Positions 33,701-41,027 of a stretch of DNA of 64,000 bases are shown in pieces. The stretch comes from Dendrobium chrysotoxum. Taxonomy: Eukaryota > Streptophyta > Magnoliopsida > Asparagales > Orchidaceae. Both the position numbers and the translations under genes were made by a program. The stretch spans positions 80,231,528 through 80,295,527 of the forward strand of contig CM034312.1 in the NCBI GenBank assembly GCA_019925795.1, given 5' to 3'. The notes under the pieces are model-generated. The model did not search any database. It was not told the DNA's origin and saw only the letters and a program-made list of their open reading frames with translations. Position 1 is the stretch's first letter. Each line of letters begins with the position of its first letter.

Positions 33701-36459
33701 TTGGAGCCATTGGGGAACTCCATGCTATGACTGCTAAATAATCATGTCATTTTATGGTGAAAACACCCAATCAAAGGTCCTTGATCATAGTTTTTATTTA
33801 GTGATATTATTTGGTAGCATCCGATAATAGGACATATGTCACATCCTTAATGCTGCGAGATTTTATGAGAGTAATTATAGCAATATGCTCAACACGACAT
33901 GATTAATCTTAAATTTCTTACCCTGTGAAACTGTTGCGAGGGGTGACTAAATTATTTCTTTTAGCTTTAGGGTGATATATTTTAGTTGAATATTTTTATG
34001 ATTTATGTTTTTTTTTATATATTTTTGTTGGAAGTTGGGAAACAATATTTTATTTTGCAGTTTGATAGTATTTTGAAAATCGGATATCCACTTGTTAAAA
34101 TTTACTGTAAACATAGTCATCATTGGGGTTTTAAATAATTTTAATTTATTACATTTAGCTCTCATGGTCCTCGATCATGTGAACGATCTTGGGTCTTCAA
34201 CTTCTCAATTTTAACCTTGTTAATTCTATGATCAATTTTTATGCCATGTGACATTAAAAAGAAATCTATCTCTGACATTTATTTCATCACTATTTTTTAT
34301 AGTTGGCAAAGAAGATTATCATGTTTTTAGGAGTGTCGCCAAAAAGAATTGGGACACAATGAGAAGTTATTACCACAAAGTGAGATGCTCTTGTTAAATG
34401 TAATTATATTTTACTTTTGCGTGGAATAGAATATATTGTTTTAAGTTCATTGTGAATTACAATTCTCACATTCAGGCTACTCTGGCATATGCAAGGGGAG
34501 AACGGGCCCAAGCATCCTATCTTTCAGAAAAGGTATTCTCTAGAGCCTTATGATTGAAATACATCTGCAATGGCGAAATCCATCATTTTACACATTTTAT
34601 TTATTGATAGAAATGTACTTTAGGTAAATGGTATACAACATCTGACCGAATGGTGCTTGATAAGAGTTGCTTGTGAACGTTCTGCATTTTGTTTCTTGGT
34701 ACTTGTAGCCTTGTAAGGTGTCCATGGTATGCATCTCCTGGCATTTTTCTTGTCCGTTGCAATCCCATCTACTGACCGTGCATGCTCAACTTTCCAATTT
34801 TACCTTTGTTAAATGGAGTTTGTTTTCTTATTTTTAGAAATAAAAATGAAGCGTTGATTAGTATCATACAAGGTTTGAAATTGCGCAATTGTGCAATGAG
34901 GCATTTTTTTTTATTTGTGAGCTGAGGTACAAACCTTAAGAGGTATTTTGAGTTGTAAGCCTGACAATAAAGGTAGAGAGATAAGAATATAGTAAGATAC
35001 TTGAGCAAATAAGAATCTGGAAAACAGAAGATAATTAGAGGATTTGGCCCTAGTTTGTTACTATATGAGAATGAGATTGCCATCCTTGCAATTTGGTCGT
35101 GACTGCTGCATTTTTGGAGAAGTGGTTCAACTGCTTAGTAATTCTTGTGCAATAAATATACAATATCCATAAAAATGAACTTGTTAAGTGCAAGTTTTTT
35201 GGGATGTCTTATTTTATTATTTTATTTTTTTGCTACAATCTGGATCACTGTTTTGGTAAAAAAAAATTATTTATTCCGTTAAGGGAAAATTTTACAAGAA
35301 GTTGGCCCAAGAGGCAGATGAGAAAGCCAGCCAGGAGATTTTTGAAGCCAGGTTTTTAATCGCATTTGCTTTAAAATTATTTCCTGAAAGAAGTATGGTA
35401 TAACATACTTTTTAACATATTTTTCATGCAGAAATAAGGGCATAAAAAACACAATCACGATTGATTTACACGGGCAGCATGTCAAACAAGCTATTAGGCT
35501 CTTGAAGCTTCACCTTCTGCTGTGCACTTACATTACTTGTAAGCATCTCATGCTACCTGCTACAGACCATTTTCTTAGTTTCTTCTATTGTTAAATATGA
35601 AAATATTTTTGCTGCTGATGCTAATTATTCGTACAAAATTGCCTAGCTGTCCATTTTCTTAGGGTTATAACCGGGTGTGGCGCAGATGGTGTTGGACTGG
35701 GCAAATTGAAGCAGGCGGTATGAGCAAGTTAAATTTTTTCTTCGGTCATGAATCCCATTTTTTGTTTTTTAAAACTCTTTTTTCACTGATAAAATGAATG
35801 ATTTTTCATTTTTTTAATCTTTTGATGCCTTGTTTTACATTTTCTTCCAAGTAATGTTTTCTTTCATAGTAGCTGGAAGTGTTTTATTTTATTTTATTTG
35901 TTAGTATTTTTTTTTTTTTTTTTTTTTAATCTGATGCTGGACATATTTTCGCAAGACGACATGCTAAATTGAATGGAGATGGATTCATGAACTCGATGTC
36001 CAAAAGCTTTAGCCAGAAATATATAGTTCTTTAAAAAATCAAAACTGAAATCTCTGCTGCTAAAGCTTGAGGTTGCAGGGGTGGTGGTGTTTTGAATGTG
36101 GTTTCATTACCTAACTTTTGAATCTTTTCCCAATTGCTGATGCTTTGCGAGCACCAATCTCTCTTATTTTAGCTACTACAAAGTCTGCAACCATCCATTA
36201 ACTTTCTTTTTCATGTTTTTTGATCATAACCTTTCAGAAAAAAATAAAATACAAGTCCGAAAAAGAAAAAAATGATACTAATCGACTAAATAGCCATCAC
36301 ATATTATTTCTGTGGATATTGCAGGTACTGAACCTTGCAAGGAAGGAGGGTATTAATTGCAATGAAGAAAATTCTGGAACTTTGCTTCTCTGCCTAGAGG
36401 GGCGAAGGTCATTTACTTTTATGGAGTCTGATGTTGATTCTGATGAAAATAAACCCTAA
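869..36459 (+). CDS. DUF1771 and Smr domain protein, 3' part of a split gene (11 exons in window)
   Basis: Exons: 869-894, 5477-5644, 11542-11624, 27508-27737, 28281-28325, 34303-34379, 34476-34532, 35284-35351, 35432-35538, 35647-35717, 36325-36459. All have AG/GT borders and compatible phases, giving 354 complete codons plus TAA; the 5' exons are outside the window. The N-terminal part reads CGYDLQK-ALDFLLDTS, the UBA/CUE-like helix pair of this plant family. After an acidic/polar linker come VLESLFNVP and a MSWKEVVKQ segment. DUF1771 follows (WDTMRSYYHKATLAYARGE to ADEKASQEIFEARN), then a C-terminal Smr domain with its IDLHG motif (35463-35477) and TGCGADG loop (35667-35687). Smr domains bind or cut nucleic acid in other proteins. 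DUF1771-Smr proteins in plants resemble animal N4BP2-like proteins, and their substrate is unknown. No stop or frameshift was seen, so the gene looks functional despite introns of 4.6, 5.9, 15.9 and 6.0 kb full of transposons. Confidence 0.85.
2210..4300 (-). mobile_element. Probable degraded solo LTR, Ty3/gypsy
   Basis: The left side starts with ATCACACCCC followed by a pyrimidine-rich segment. The right side carries GC-richer promoter-like repeats (two related units at about 3757 and 3800 containing AGCTTCTCTTCTTC) and ends near AGGGTAGTTTTGGTAATT. That end resembles AGGGTAGTTTGGGCATT near the end of the minus-strand chromovirus LTR at 59190-61385. Length and base composition also match that LTR. 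No exact termini or TSD were found, so this rests on general resemblance. Confidence 0.35.
4665..4960. mobile_element. MULE-type MITE fragment (one terminal arm)
   Basis: It has TTTTAGTCCCAAAATTT and TAATTTAGTCCCTC followed by GAGGGTAG, GTGAGATTA and a run ending GTGAATAATTAGTC. The same blocks in the same order occur in the left arm and interior of the complete element at 16660-17199. Only one arm is recognisable here. Confidence 0.5.
5477..5644 (+). CDS. Smr gene, exon after the microexon
   Basis: The 56 codons are in phase 0 at both ends, with acceptor ttttcag and donor GGG|gtaata. It begins ALDFLLDTSKF, completing the CGYDLQKALD helix pair, then runs into a charged low-complexity linker (KERNGVDHMEVVFGEQRKG). 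Confidence 0.75.
6076..6080. repeat. Target site duplication GTTAT, left
   Basis: GTTAT at 6076-6080 is repeated at 11435-11439, flanking the copia element. Five base pairs is the usual copia TSD length. Confidence 0.8.
6081..6335 (+). repeat. Copia element 5' LTR
   Basis: It begins TATTAAATC (TG has decayed to TA; the 3' copy keeps TGTTAAATC) and ends CAACA. It contains CCCACGG...CCGTGGG arms that can form a hairpin, a TATAAATAG box at about 6269 and an AATAAAA signal at about 6293. Confidence 0.9.
6341..6840 (+). other. GC-rich leader of the copia element
   Basis: The 500 bp between the PBS and gag are clearly richer in G+C than their surroundings and hold overlapping open frames on both strands (6375-6800 plus, 6341-6655 minus). 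Neither reads as a known domain, so it is treated as untranslated leader or captured sequence. Confidence 0.45.
6966..11173 (+). pseudogene. Copia gag-pol polyprotein, broken
   Basis: The likely start is ATG at 6966, with a stop after a few codons. Recognisable pieces in order: a UBN2-type gag (7050-7680); a zinc knuckle WCSYCKKSRHTKECW at about 7734, with only three residues between His and the last Cys where four are usual; protease DSGATDH at about 8053; the gag-pre-integrase block WLHHYRLGHP at about 8438; the integrase core with FRSDN (about 8797) and a stop inside the HTPQ-NG motif (about 8895); RT with KALYGLRQSSRAWF and YVDD (about 10220); and RNase H with EADYAGS, SSAEAEYGA and the TKHIEVDKYFI tail. 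Stops and frameshifts in every domain make it non-autonomous. Confidence 0.9.
11181..11434 (+). repeat. Copia element 3' LTR
   Basis: It starts TGTTAAATC directly after the polypurine tract and ends CAAAA, where the 5' copy has CAACA. It shows about 24 differences from the 5' LTR, including three single-base indels. Confidence 0.9.
11435..11439. repeat. Target site duplication GTTAT, right
   Basis: It matches 6076-6080 exactly. Confidence 0.8.
11542..11624 (+). CDS. Smr gene, linker exon
   Basis: Acceptor cctgtcacag, donor AG|gtgagt. It enters in phase 0 and leaves in phase 2, encoding LTDKSSVATYHSSAKEQDT and a Gly/Ser end. This is a low-complexity linker, supported mainly by splice sites and phase. 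Confidence 0.65.
13005..13165. mobile_element. MULE-type MITE fragment ending in (TA)n
   Basis: GGCTAATTTAGCCCTAGAG, CTAATTTAGTCTCTCG and CAATTTAGTCCCTCAACTA resemble the terminal arm of the element at 16660-17199. It then runs into an uninterrupted TA dinucleotide tract. Confidence 0.45.
13118..13163. repeat. (TA)n microsatellite
   Basis: A pure TA dinucleotide run of about 46 bp. Confidence 0.95.
14294..14572 (-). mobile_element. RTE LINE 3' end inserted in the gypsy gag
   Basis: On the plus strand it starts with (AAC)n, the complement of the RTE (GTT)n tail. It then gives the complement of the RTE C-terminus (GTGGGTTCTACT, CCAAGCCTTTTTTGGTCTAC, GACCAAACCATCTAAGGCAA, CACTGGAGCTACT), matching 26380-26690. 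It is 5'-truncated and splits the gag remnant. Confidence 0.85.
15040..15044. repeat. Target site duplication CAATA, left
   Basis: It is repeated exactly at 15593-15597. Confidence 0.75.
15045..15592 (+). mobile_element. Solo LTR, 548 bp, with CAATA target duplication
   Basis: It begins TGTTAGGCCGG and ends CCTATCA with an exact CAATA duplication outside. The LTR has a TTTAAAAAGGG TATA-like box at about 15304 and an AATAAAA signal at about 15483. Its first half holds about three diverged copies of a unit containing GGTGGGG-CCACTAGC and TTAATTAAAT (about 15130, 15172, 15233). It lies between the protease and RT pieces of the old gypsy element. No internal domain is present, so it is a solo LTR left by recombination. 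Confidence 0.8.
15593..15597. repeat. Target site duplication CAATA, right
   Basis: It matches 15040-15044. Confidence 0.75.
16660..17199. mobile_element. Mutator-type MITE, 540 bp, long terminal inverted repeats
   Basis: The terminal arms of about 115-120 bp are inverted copies. On the left: ACTATTACTAAATGC, CTTTCATAATGACCCAATT, CCGACTATTAGAAAATGTC. On the right, read on the minus strand: ACAATTAGTAAATGC, CTTTCATAATGTCCCAATT, CCGACTATTAAAAAATGTC. The flanks GGTTTTGAAA (16650) and GGTTTCTAAA (17200) look like a decayed 9-10-bp target duplication, as Mutator elements make. The interior is AT-rich without an open frame. It sits between the RNase H and integrase parts of the gypsy remnant. Confidence 0.8.
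17947..18151 (+). mobile_element. RTE LINE, short 3' fragment
   Basis: The 205 bp covers only the last part of the RTE C-terminus (GGTTAGAAAATATTAGAAAT, ATGACACAATGGAGAAAAAA), ending in (TTG)n. The flanks TCTATTTTTCTTATTGA (left) and TCTATTTTCCTAATGA (right, from 18154) look like an imperfect target duplication of about 16 bp. Confidence 0.85.
18431..18435. repeat. Target site duplication TTACC, left
   Basis: TTACC here and CTACC at 23817-23821 flank the 5.4-kb element. The unoccupied paralogous site in block X2/Y2 reads TTACCACACTAG at 24189, which supports TTACC as the original target. Confidence 0.65.
18695..18726. repeat. (GA)n microsatellite
   Basis: A pure GA run in the head of element A. 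Confidence 0.95.
19160..19575. repeat. TAATTA-rich low-complexity tract
   Basis: About 415 bp built almost only from TTAATTA/TTATAATTAATT motifs, abruptly bounded by GC-rich sequence on both sides. An equivalent AT tract sits at 31600-31795 in element B. Confidence 0.9.
19724..20100. repeat. Five hairpin modules TACACGCTTTTCTTAGCGTGG
   Basis: Copies start at 19724, 19841, 19910, 20002 (variant TTTTCGTAGCATGG) and 20078, at spacings of 117, 69, 92 and 76 bp. Each can fold as CACGCT-TTTCTT-AGCGTG (6-bp stem, 6-nt loop). GC-rich spacers, some sharing CGGTGCGnnnCCTACG, separate them. The apparent open frames over this region (19671-20232 minus, 19858-20296 plus) repeat with the module and are not considered genes. 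Confidence 0.85.
21984..22400. repeat. 148-bp tandem repeat, about 2.8 copies
   Basis: Units start AAACACCCGCATGGGCCCC at 21984, 22132 and 22280. The first two are nearly identical over 148 bp; the third has diverged in its second half. Each holds CGAGCGTGTTAT and ACGTGACGTCTAGGGATGCT, the ACGTGACGTC core being G-box/ACGT-like. Confidence 0.92.
22596..22750. repeat. Paired repeat CCCCGATGATGGCCG
   Basis: CACCCCGATGATGGCCGCGT near 22600 and CACCCCGATGATGGCCGTGT near 22706 are each followed by a TCAACCGGAGGG block. They are two copies of a roughly 105-bp unit within element A. Confidence 0.8.
24537..24548. repeat. Target site duplication TTTATCTTGCAT, left
   Basis: It is repeated exactly at 26700-26711, flanking the RTE copy. 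Confidence 0.8.
24549..26667 (+). pseudogene. RTE LINE ORF: linker, reverse transcriptase, C-terminus
   Basis: Pieces in order: the linker (WWN-like NSWRWNQNVQ at about 24790, LDIKEGERCVYKLA at about 24961); KCEKTVGPDDIPIEV (about 25252); the QFGFM-RSTMEAI finger block (about 25530); IFIDLKKAYDKVP (about 25631); the FIADDILLV catalytic box with its Asp pair (about 25902); and the C-terminal block MRGWMSGFSLRDRIQN through WFGHIKRRPSDDP. Frame switches and stops (for example around 25040, 25375, 25772 and 26110) make it inactive. Confidence 0.9.
24549..26699 (+). mobile_element. RTE-type LINE, 5'-truncated, 2.15 kb
   Basis: This is the longest RTE copy here. It has a perfect 12-bp target duplication and a (TTG)n tail. 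The endonuclease is missing; the start corresponds to the linker before RT. Confidence 0.88.
27508..27737 (+). CDS. Smr gene, central exon
   Basis: Acceptor catccag, donor AGAG|gtggtt. It enters in phase 2 and leaves in phase 1. It encodes YLKVPLNTKEQVPSRFG, QQKVLESLFNVPE and SMSWKEVVKQVESFGQGLEF, the conserved stretch before DUF1771 in plant members. Confidence 0.85.
28281..28325 (+). CDS. Smr gene, 45-nt exon
   Basis: Acceptor actgttgtag, donor CAGCA|gtattc. It encodes DTKHLMSVAEVLMRS with one base left over, which joins TT of the next exon to give Ile. The donor is chosen because only this site restores the frame into GKEDYHVFR. Confidence 0.75.
30334..30390. repeat. (AAT/ATT)n palindromic microsatellite
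   Basis: Runs of AATAAT and ATTATT face each other and can fold back. Confidence 0.85.
31600..31795. repeat. AT-rich low-complexity tract of element B
   Basis: Built of TTATAATTATAAT/TGTAATTATGATT motifs, in the same relative place as 19160-19575 in element A. Confidence 0.85.
31988..32240. repeat. Four decayed hairpin modules of element B
   Basis: Starts near 31988 (GCACGCTTTTCTTAGTGTGG), 32058 (GGGCGCTTTTCTTAGCATTG), 32165 (TACACGTCTTTCTTGGCAT) and 32210 (GCACGTCTTTCTTGACGTG). The last keeps a paired stem with a different sequence (CACGTC...GACGTG). Confidence 0.75.
34303..34379 (+). CDS. Smr gene, exon opening DUF1771
   Basis: Acceptor tttttatag, donor AAA|gtgaga. It encodes GKEDYHVFRSVAKKNWDTM and RSYYHK, the start of DUF1771. 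Confidence 0.85.
34476..34532 (+). CDS. Smr gene, DUF1771 exon
   Basis: It has 19 codons (ATLAYARGERAQASYLSEK), phase 0 at both ends, with acceptor cattcag and donor AAG|gtattc. Confidence 0.85.
35284..35351 (+). CDS. Smr gene, end of DUF1771
   Basis: It encodes GKFYKKLAQEADEKASQEIF and ends in phase 2. The acceptor ccgttaag lacks the usual pyrimidine before AG, but the frame allows no other. Confidence 0.85.
35432..35538 (+). CDS. Smr gene, Smr domain exon 1
   Basis: Acceptor catgcag, donor T|gtaagc. It encodes NKGIKNTITIDLHGQHVKQ, with the Smr IDLHG motif, and the following amphipathic helix AIRLLKLHLLL. Confidence 0.9.
35647..35717 (+). CDS. Smr gene, Smr domain exon 2
   Basis: Acceptor ttgcctag, donor GCG|gtatga. 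It encodes VHFLRVITGCGADGVGLGK, the strand and the TG-G loop that bind nucleic acid in Smr domains. A second AG at 35672 would break the frame. Confidence 0.88.
36325..36459 (+). CDS. Smr gene, last exon
   Basis: It encodes VLNLARKEGINCNEENSGT, LLLCLEG and an acidic tail SDVDSDENKP followed by TAA, closing the Smr domain. The C-terminus directly after the last strand is usual for the family. Confidence 0.9.
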   Translation, partial: VLNLARKEGINCNEENSGTLLLCLEGRRSFTFMESDVDSDENKP

Positions 36460-36961
36460 ACACATCACTTTCTAGGACATGTACACTATTGACAAAAGTA
36501 GTTTTTTTTAGGGGGTGGGGAGGGGGATATTTGAGTCATTAAGGCAAACTCACACACACATCACAGACGTAAGCTTCGAATCCAAAAACTTTTGGTTAGT
36601 AGCCAAAACTCCCAACCAACAGGTCAAGATGAGCTGTGTACAAAAGTAGTGAAGTTAATATTGTCTTGTGATTGCTAACCCAAAATTCATTAGCTCTTTG
36701 AAGTAAACTACATTGCAGTTAGGATGGTTATCCCTAAATTTCACAAATTCATTGTTTTGTACTTGTAACTTAAGAGATTCAATCAAGAAACTATATTCAG
36801 AGCTCAAAATACCATTCAGCTCTTATCTATAATGAAGTATATTTATGCAACTTTGGAAGTCTTTATGCCACTTTCCCTCTCTGAAATGTTTTGTTTCCAG
36901 AACTGATTTTGAATTTAAAGCAGTGAAAGGTTCTTAATTTGACAAAATATATGATAACTTA

Positions 36962-37093
36962 GATTTTGTTTGGTATAGCTTTTTTATTGCTTTCTAAAGC
37001 AGTTTTTTAGTTAAAAAAATTTTTAAACTAGAATTTTTTTAATATTAGAAAATTACTTTAGAAACTAGTAAGAAAATATTCGCAAACAAAGCT
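36962..37093. mobile_element. Tourist-like MITE, 132 bp
   Basis: It is flanked by TTA on both sides. Termini are GATTTTGTTTGG and CAAACAAAGCT, with sub-terminal CTTTTTTATTGCTTTCTAAA matched by an inverted, decayed copy. Confidence 0.7.
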
Positions 37094-38729
37094 TTAATTT
37101 AAGGAAAATAATATATTATTGAGTTCTTGCAATAGTAAATTTAAAGCTATCTTTATAGATATGATATCCAAATTAGAATTCTAAAATCTGAGGCTTTAAT
37201 TGATTCTTTATATTATAAAGAAATTTTTTTTAATGACATAATAAATCATTAAATATGTGATTTCAAAATTATGACATTGAAGATACAATTATATCCTTAA
37301 TCAATGGAGGTGATCCATCACTAATGTCTCCTGATTATGATATTGCTCTTTAATTACTCTTCAATTGATCAAAGCAAAGGACCAAACTATCTTTTAGCTT
37401 GGATTTTGGATTAAAGTGCTCCCATTTGTCATCCATTCTAATAAAAATAACACAAATATTTTTCATCCCCAGTGATTATAAATACTCAAATTTATTTCAT
37501 AAAGGGAGGTTGGCTATTCTCTCAGCACTCAAACCTTAAGCTAAAAAGGAAAACATCATTGATTTGGTTTAAGTTCTTAGTTAACTCGCTAATTCAATGG
37601 TGGGAGAATCTTCTTAATGACAAAATCCTTCAATTTGCATGGTAACTTTTTATTTTGTTGATTGTGTAAAGGCTATTTCTAGCACATAATAATCTTTTTA
37701 ATTAAGATTTACACAAATTGTACCTATTATGAGTTTAGGGTCATGATTGTAATAATGATCCTCTTTAGCTATGATTTGTAATAATGATATCAGTCATATG
37801 GGACAAATGATATATTGAATAGATCTATCTATGACTTGTTCTTGGCACTAACCTCTCTCAGTTATGACTTTTAATAACCATGCTTATACATATACAATCG
37901 GCTTATTACACTTTTTGGCTAGTCATTTGGTGGAACCTTGGCCTTCGCCCATATGAGATTATTGTTCTTTCAGTAGGCTTGCTTACCTACCTAATGATTT
38001 TCAATGCTTGTGCCTAGCCGACCTGACTTGATTGTTTGGATAGAACACTCTTTGATTTGATGATGAATGAAAAAATAAATCTTCCCCTAATCAACCATGA
38101 TTGATAGGAGTAGCCTGAGTTCTTAATAAAATGGATTTTTTTTTTAATCAAGAAAGACTAGAGAGCCTTGTATCGTCTAATCAACTAACTACGATTGATT
38201 ATGATAGTTGGGGTCCTTGATGACAGAGATTAGTTCATCTAGACATGAGAGTTTGTATATGATAGTCTGTCCTTAAAAATTTGCTTCTTATTGAGGGGCA
38301 TCCTAATAAGTCTTTTTTAGATGATAATAATGATAGCATAGTTTCAATAATGATAACACATTCTCTAGTTTACATAATCAATATTCAAAAAACATAAAAG
38401 ATATGAATTCATTATCCATGCATCTTATAAATCTTTGATGCTCACTACTCCTATGGCATTATCACTTTATAGCTTTTTTTTACAACTCTGATGCTATTTA
38501 ACTAATATTATTGCTTGCATAAGGGCCATAAGAATTCCTAGTTGGTTACATAATGCATAGAATAAAAGTTGATATTTAGGATAATATTTTAAAAGATAAA
38601 GTATATATTAGTTATGACACGGCCCCAAGCCCTGAAGAGAATTTTATATCATGATTCAAGATTTTTTTTAGGTCCAAGACTTTATGGCTAATTATCCTTT
38701 TAGATCATGATAGAGAATTTTCATTACAC

Positions 38730-38845
38730 AAGCTTTGTTTGGGATGGCTTTCTTATTGCTTTCTAAAGCAGCTTCCTAGTACAAAATTTGTACTTCAAAA
38801 AATTTTTAAAAAATTTTTGTATTAAAAAGATGTTTTATAAAACAA
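38730..38845. mobile_element. Tourist-like MITE, one end only
   Basis: AGCTTTGTTTGGGATGGCTT and TCTTATTGCTTTCTAAAGCA match the family; the right terminus is not recognisable. Confidence 0.55.
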
Positions 38846-40328
38846 TTAAGTTGGTTAGACTTATATTAATATCAGTCGATTTTGTTATCTTGATTGTCCT
38901 CCATAGATAATTCATTAATTTTACATTGGAAGCTCATCAATCTTGGTGCTATATGTATACTATTATTATTTTTTACTATTTTGACTTTAGTGGCGGTTTG
39001 TTAGAATTGCTAGCATCTCCCAATTATTTTGGGTATGTTCATTCATTTCCATTTATTATTGCTTGTGATGTTAATCATTTTTTTAAATTATTTTGAGCAA
39101 CTTTCATATAATCTTAAGCTACCGCTTTTATGCTTATATAATGTGTAGTATGTAATGGTTTTAAAGCTTGCTAAAACAATGAAATTTAGCATAGGTTGCA
39201 ATCTTTCAAATTCATTTCTCTTAAGTATAACTAGTGCCTCTATCAATTTTAATTTCATTGGCAATTAGTTGCACTTAAATTGGCGAAAAGATGAAAATAG
39301 TTATCACACAAATAATTCAAAATCTCATTATGATATGAATCATGGTGTTGAAGGCTTGTGGAACTAACAAGAAATAAGGGATTAATATTTCTATGGAATA
39401 ATTTGAAGGATAATGAATTTTCTCATTAATCTTTGCATTAAACATTGCATGAACTCATTTTTGGAGTTACAAGAAGACTACAGTAGCCGGGAACAACAGT
39501 CCAAGAACTGGATAGAAAGATTAGTGGTTTGATAAGAGGATTGGATGATATGTGATTGTAAGGGGAAAAAATTGACTGTTGAAAGAGGGAATTTGGTGGA
39601 TGTAGAGGGGAGAAGCAGCAGTTGAAGATATAGGAGTTGACAAAAGAAGAAGGATGATAAAGAGTAAAGACGGGCCCGGGGGGGGGGGGGGGATGATGAG
39701 AGGAGATGAGATGAAATTTAGGAGAGTAGAAATCAAATTACATTTTAATAAAAACTTGATTTTAGATTACAAACTTGATTTGTGTTTATAGAGTTTCAAG
39801 AACATCTAGAATTTCATTTAAATTCAAAGAAACTAGAAACTAAAAACTAATCTAGAGAGCAACTAATTAATTCGTAGATTTTCTCCTCAAAAAGTTGTTG
39901 CCTCTTAAGACCTTGAAATCACCATATTAAGATCCATGGGCGGATCCACCCTTGAGGTCGAACCCTGTCAGGGGGCGCTGCCCCCTTGGACCCCCGACAT
40001 ATCTGTAAAGCATACAATTTTAATAAACTAAATATAATTGTCTCTAAAAAGAATGTCACCCAAAGCATTAGGTATAAATAAATAAAAAAAACTTAGATAT
40101 AAAGGGCTCACAATTGACCAATCAACTCTGTTCAATACTGCTCAGTCCAAAAAGAATTTCACCCAAAGCATTTAAACTAATCTTTAATCTCATGAAATAG
40201 TATATATTATGTTACACATTCATGATTTGCAAATAGTTGAATAAGAGAATATTCTTTTCAATCGAAGAAACATATTGGAAGTCCAATCACAAAGAAAATG
40301 TTTGAGATTACCTTTGTTTTCTATTCAT

Positions 40329-41027
40329 TCAGCTCTTCTCTAAGCTTATTCTTTGGCTACCATTAACCAAGAACCTAAGAGCCAACTCATATGCAGAAAA
40401 GATAGCTCCATTCACAACAAATGCTCTTGTGATTGCAGTTCCTAATCCACGCCACAGCACTGAATAGCCTTCTTCTCGAACACTCTTTTGAAAACAATCA
40501 ATGATTCCATTGTATCTCGGAGGTGGCTGACTTCCTCGAGGCTGAGACTGTGCCTGAAGTCTAGACTTCACCACATCCAAGGGATAACAACATACCCAAC
40601 TTGCAACTCCAGCCAGTCCTCCAGCAATGAGCATTGTGCCAAAGCTTTCATCGGCCCTCTTTCGACAGCCAGGGTGCATATGTTCCCTAGCATATTCGTA
40701 AGACCAGAAGTAAACTGCATGAGCTGGAGCATCTCTTAGAATGGTGATTGAGAAGCCTCGGTAGATTCCGTGCAGGCCTTCAGTCTGCAGAATTCTCTTG
40801 GCGATGGTCAGAGGCCCCTCAGACTCACCTCGGCTATGGTGATGGTGGTTCAGTGTCTGCAATTGAAGTCTGATCTTTACAAGTTCTACTGGACTTAGCA
40901 GGAAACTTTGCAAGGCGCCAGTTCCAAAACCACCGAGTGCGACACTTTTGTAGGAAGGAGGTTCGTTCTTTTTGTCTGGATCACAAGCTCTTGACAACAC
41001 AGCATATACTTGGAAAACCATTGCATT
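40329..41027 (-). CDS. BAC2: BAC2-like carrier, exon 2
   Basis: It starts NAMVFQVYAVLSRAC after acceptor tgcag, read on the minus strand, and ends ISLEKS with a stop. It contains carrier repeats 2 and 3 and a His run (residues 154-157) in the linker. Confidence 0.9.
   Translation of the reverse strand, partial: NAMVFQVYAVLSRACDPDKKNEPPSYKSVALGGFGTGALQSFLLSPVELVKIRLQLQTLNHHHHSRGESEGPLTIAKRILQTEGLHGIYRGFSITILRDAPAHAVYFWSYEYAREHMHPGCRKRADESFGTMLIAGGLAGVASWVCCYPLDVVKSRLQAQSQPRGSQPPPRYNGIIDCFQKSVREEGYSVLWRGLGTAITRAFVVNGAIFSAYELALRFLVNGSQRISLEKS

Larger units (their letters stand above)
29895..33945. mobile_element. Rearranged relative of the 5.4-kb element (element B)
   Basis: The head is in the plus sense and follows the plan of element A: a GC/pyrimidine-rich region (30430-31570), a TAATTA tract (31600-31795), hairpin modules (31988-32240) and CCCCCAAACGGGGGAGATG (about 32258). 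The tail (about 33945 down to 33330) matches A's 22890-23600 only on the minus strand: GATAGGGCACAAAGC against GATAGGGCATAAAGCCC, CTACAAGATCCCCTTGGA against CTACAAGGTCCCCTTGGA, and GACTAGCCTTAAT. The tail is therefore inverted relative to the head. Outer borders are approximate. Confidence 0.6.
28326..34302 (+). other. Smr gene intron, 6.0 kb
   Basis: From 28326 to 29890 it is AT-rich with short ATC/GAGA repeats and nothing recognised. From about 29895 to 33945 it holds element B. From 33945 to 34302 it is AT-rich, with nothing recognised. Confidence 0.7.
36460..40328. other. Region between the convergent genes
   Basis: It holds the 3' untranslated regions of both genes, AT-rich DNA and MITEs at 36962 and 38730. 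A 15-G run is at 39678-39692, and a GC-rich palindromic patch (GGGGGCGCTGCCCCC) is at about 39970. No host gene was found; the short open frame at 39521-39736 (minus) is proline-rich because it reads the G run. Confidence 0.6.

Noticed and set aside
39521..39736. Proline-rich minus-strand frame
   Set aside because: The proline run is the translation of a 15-G homopolymer.
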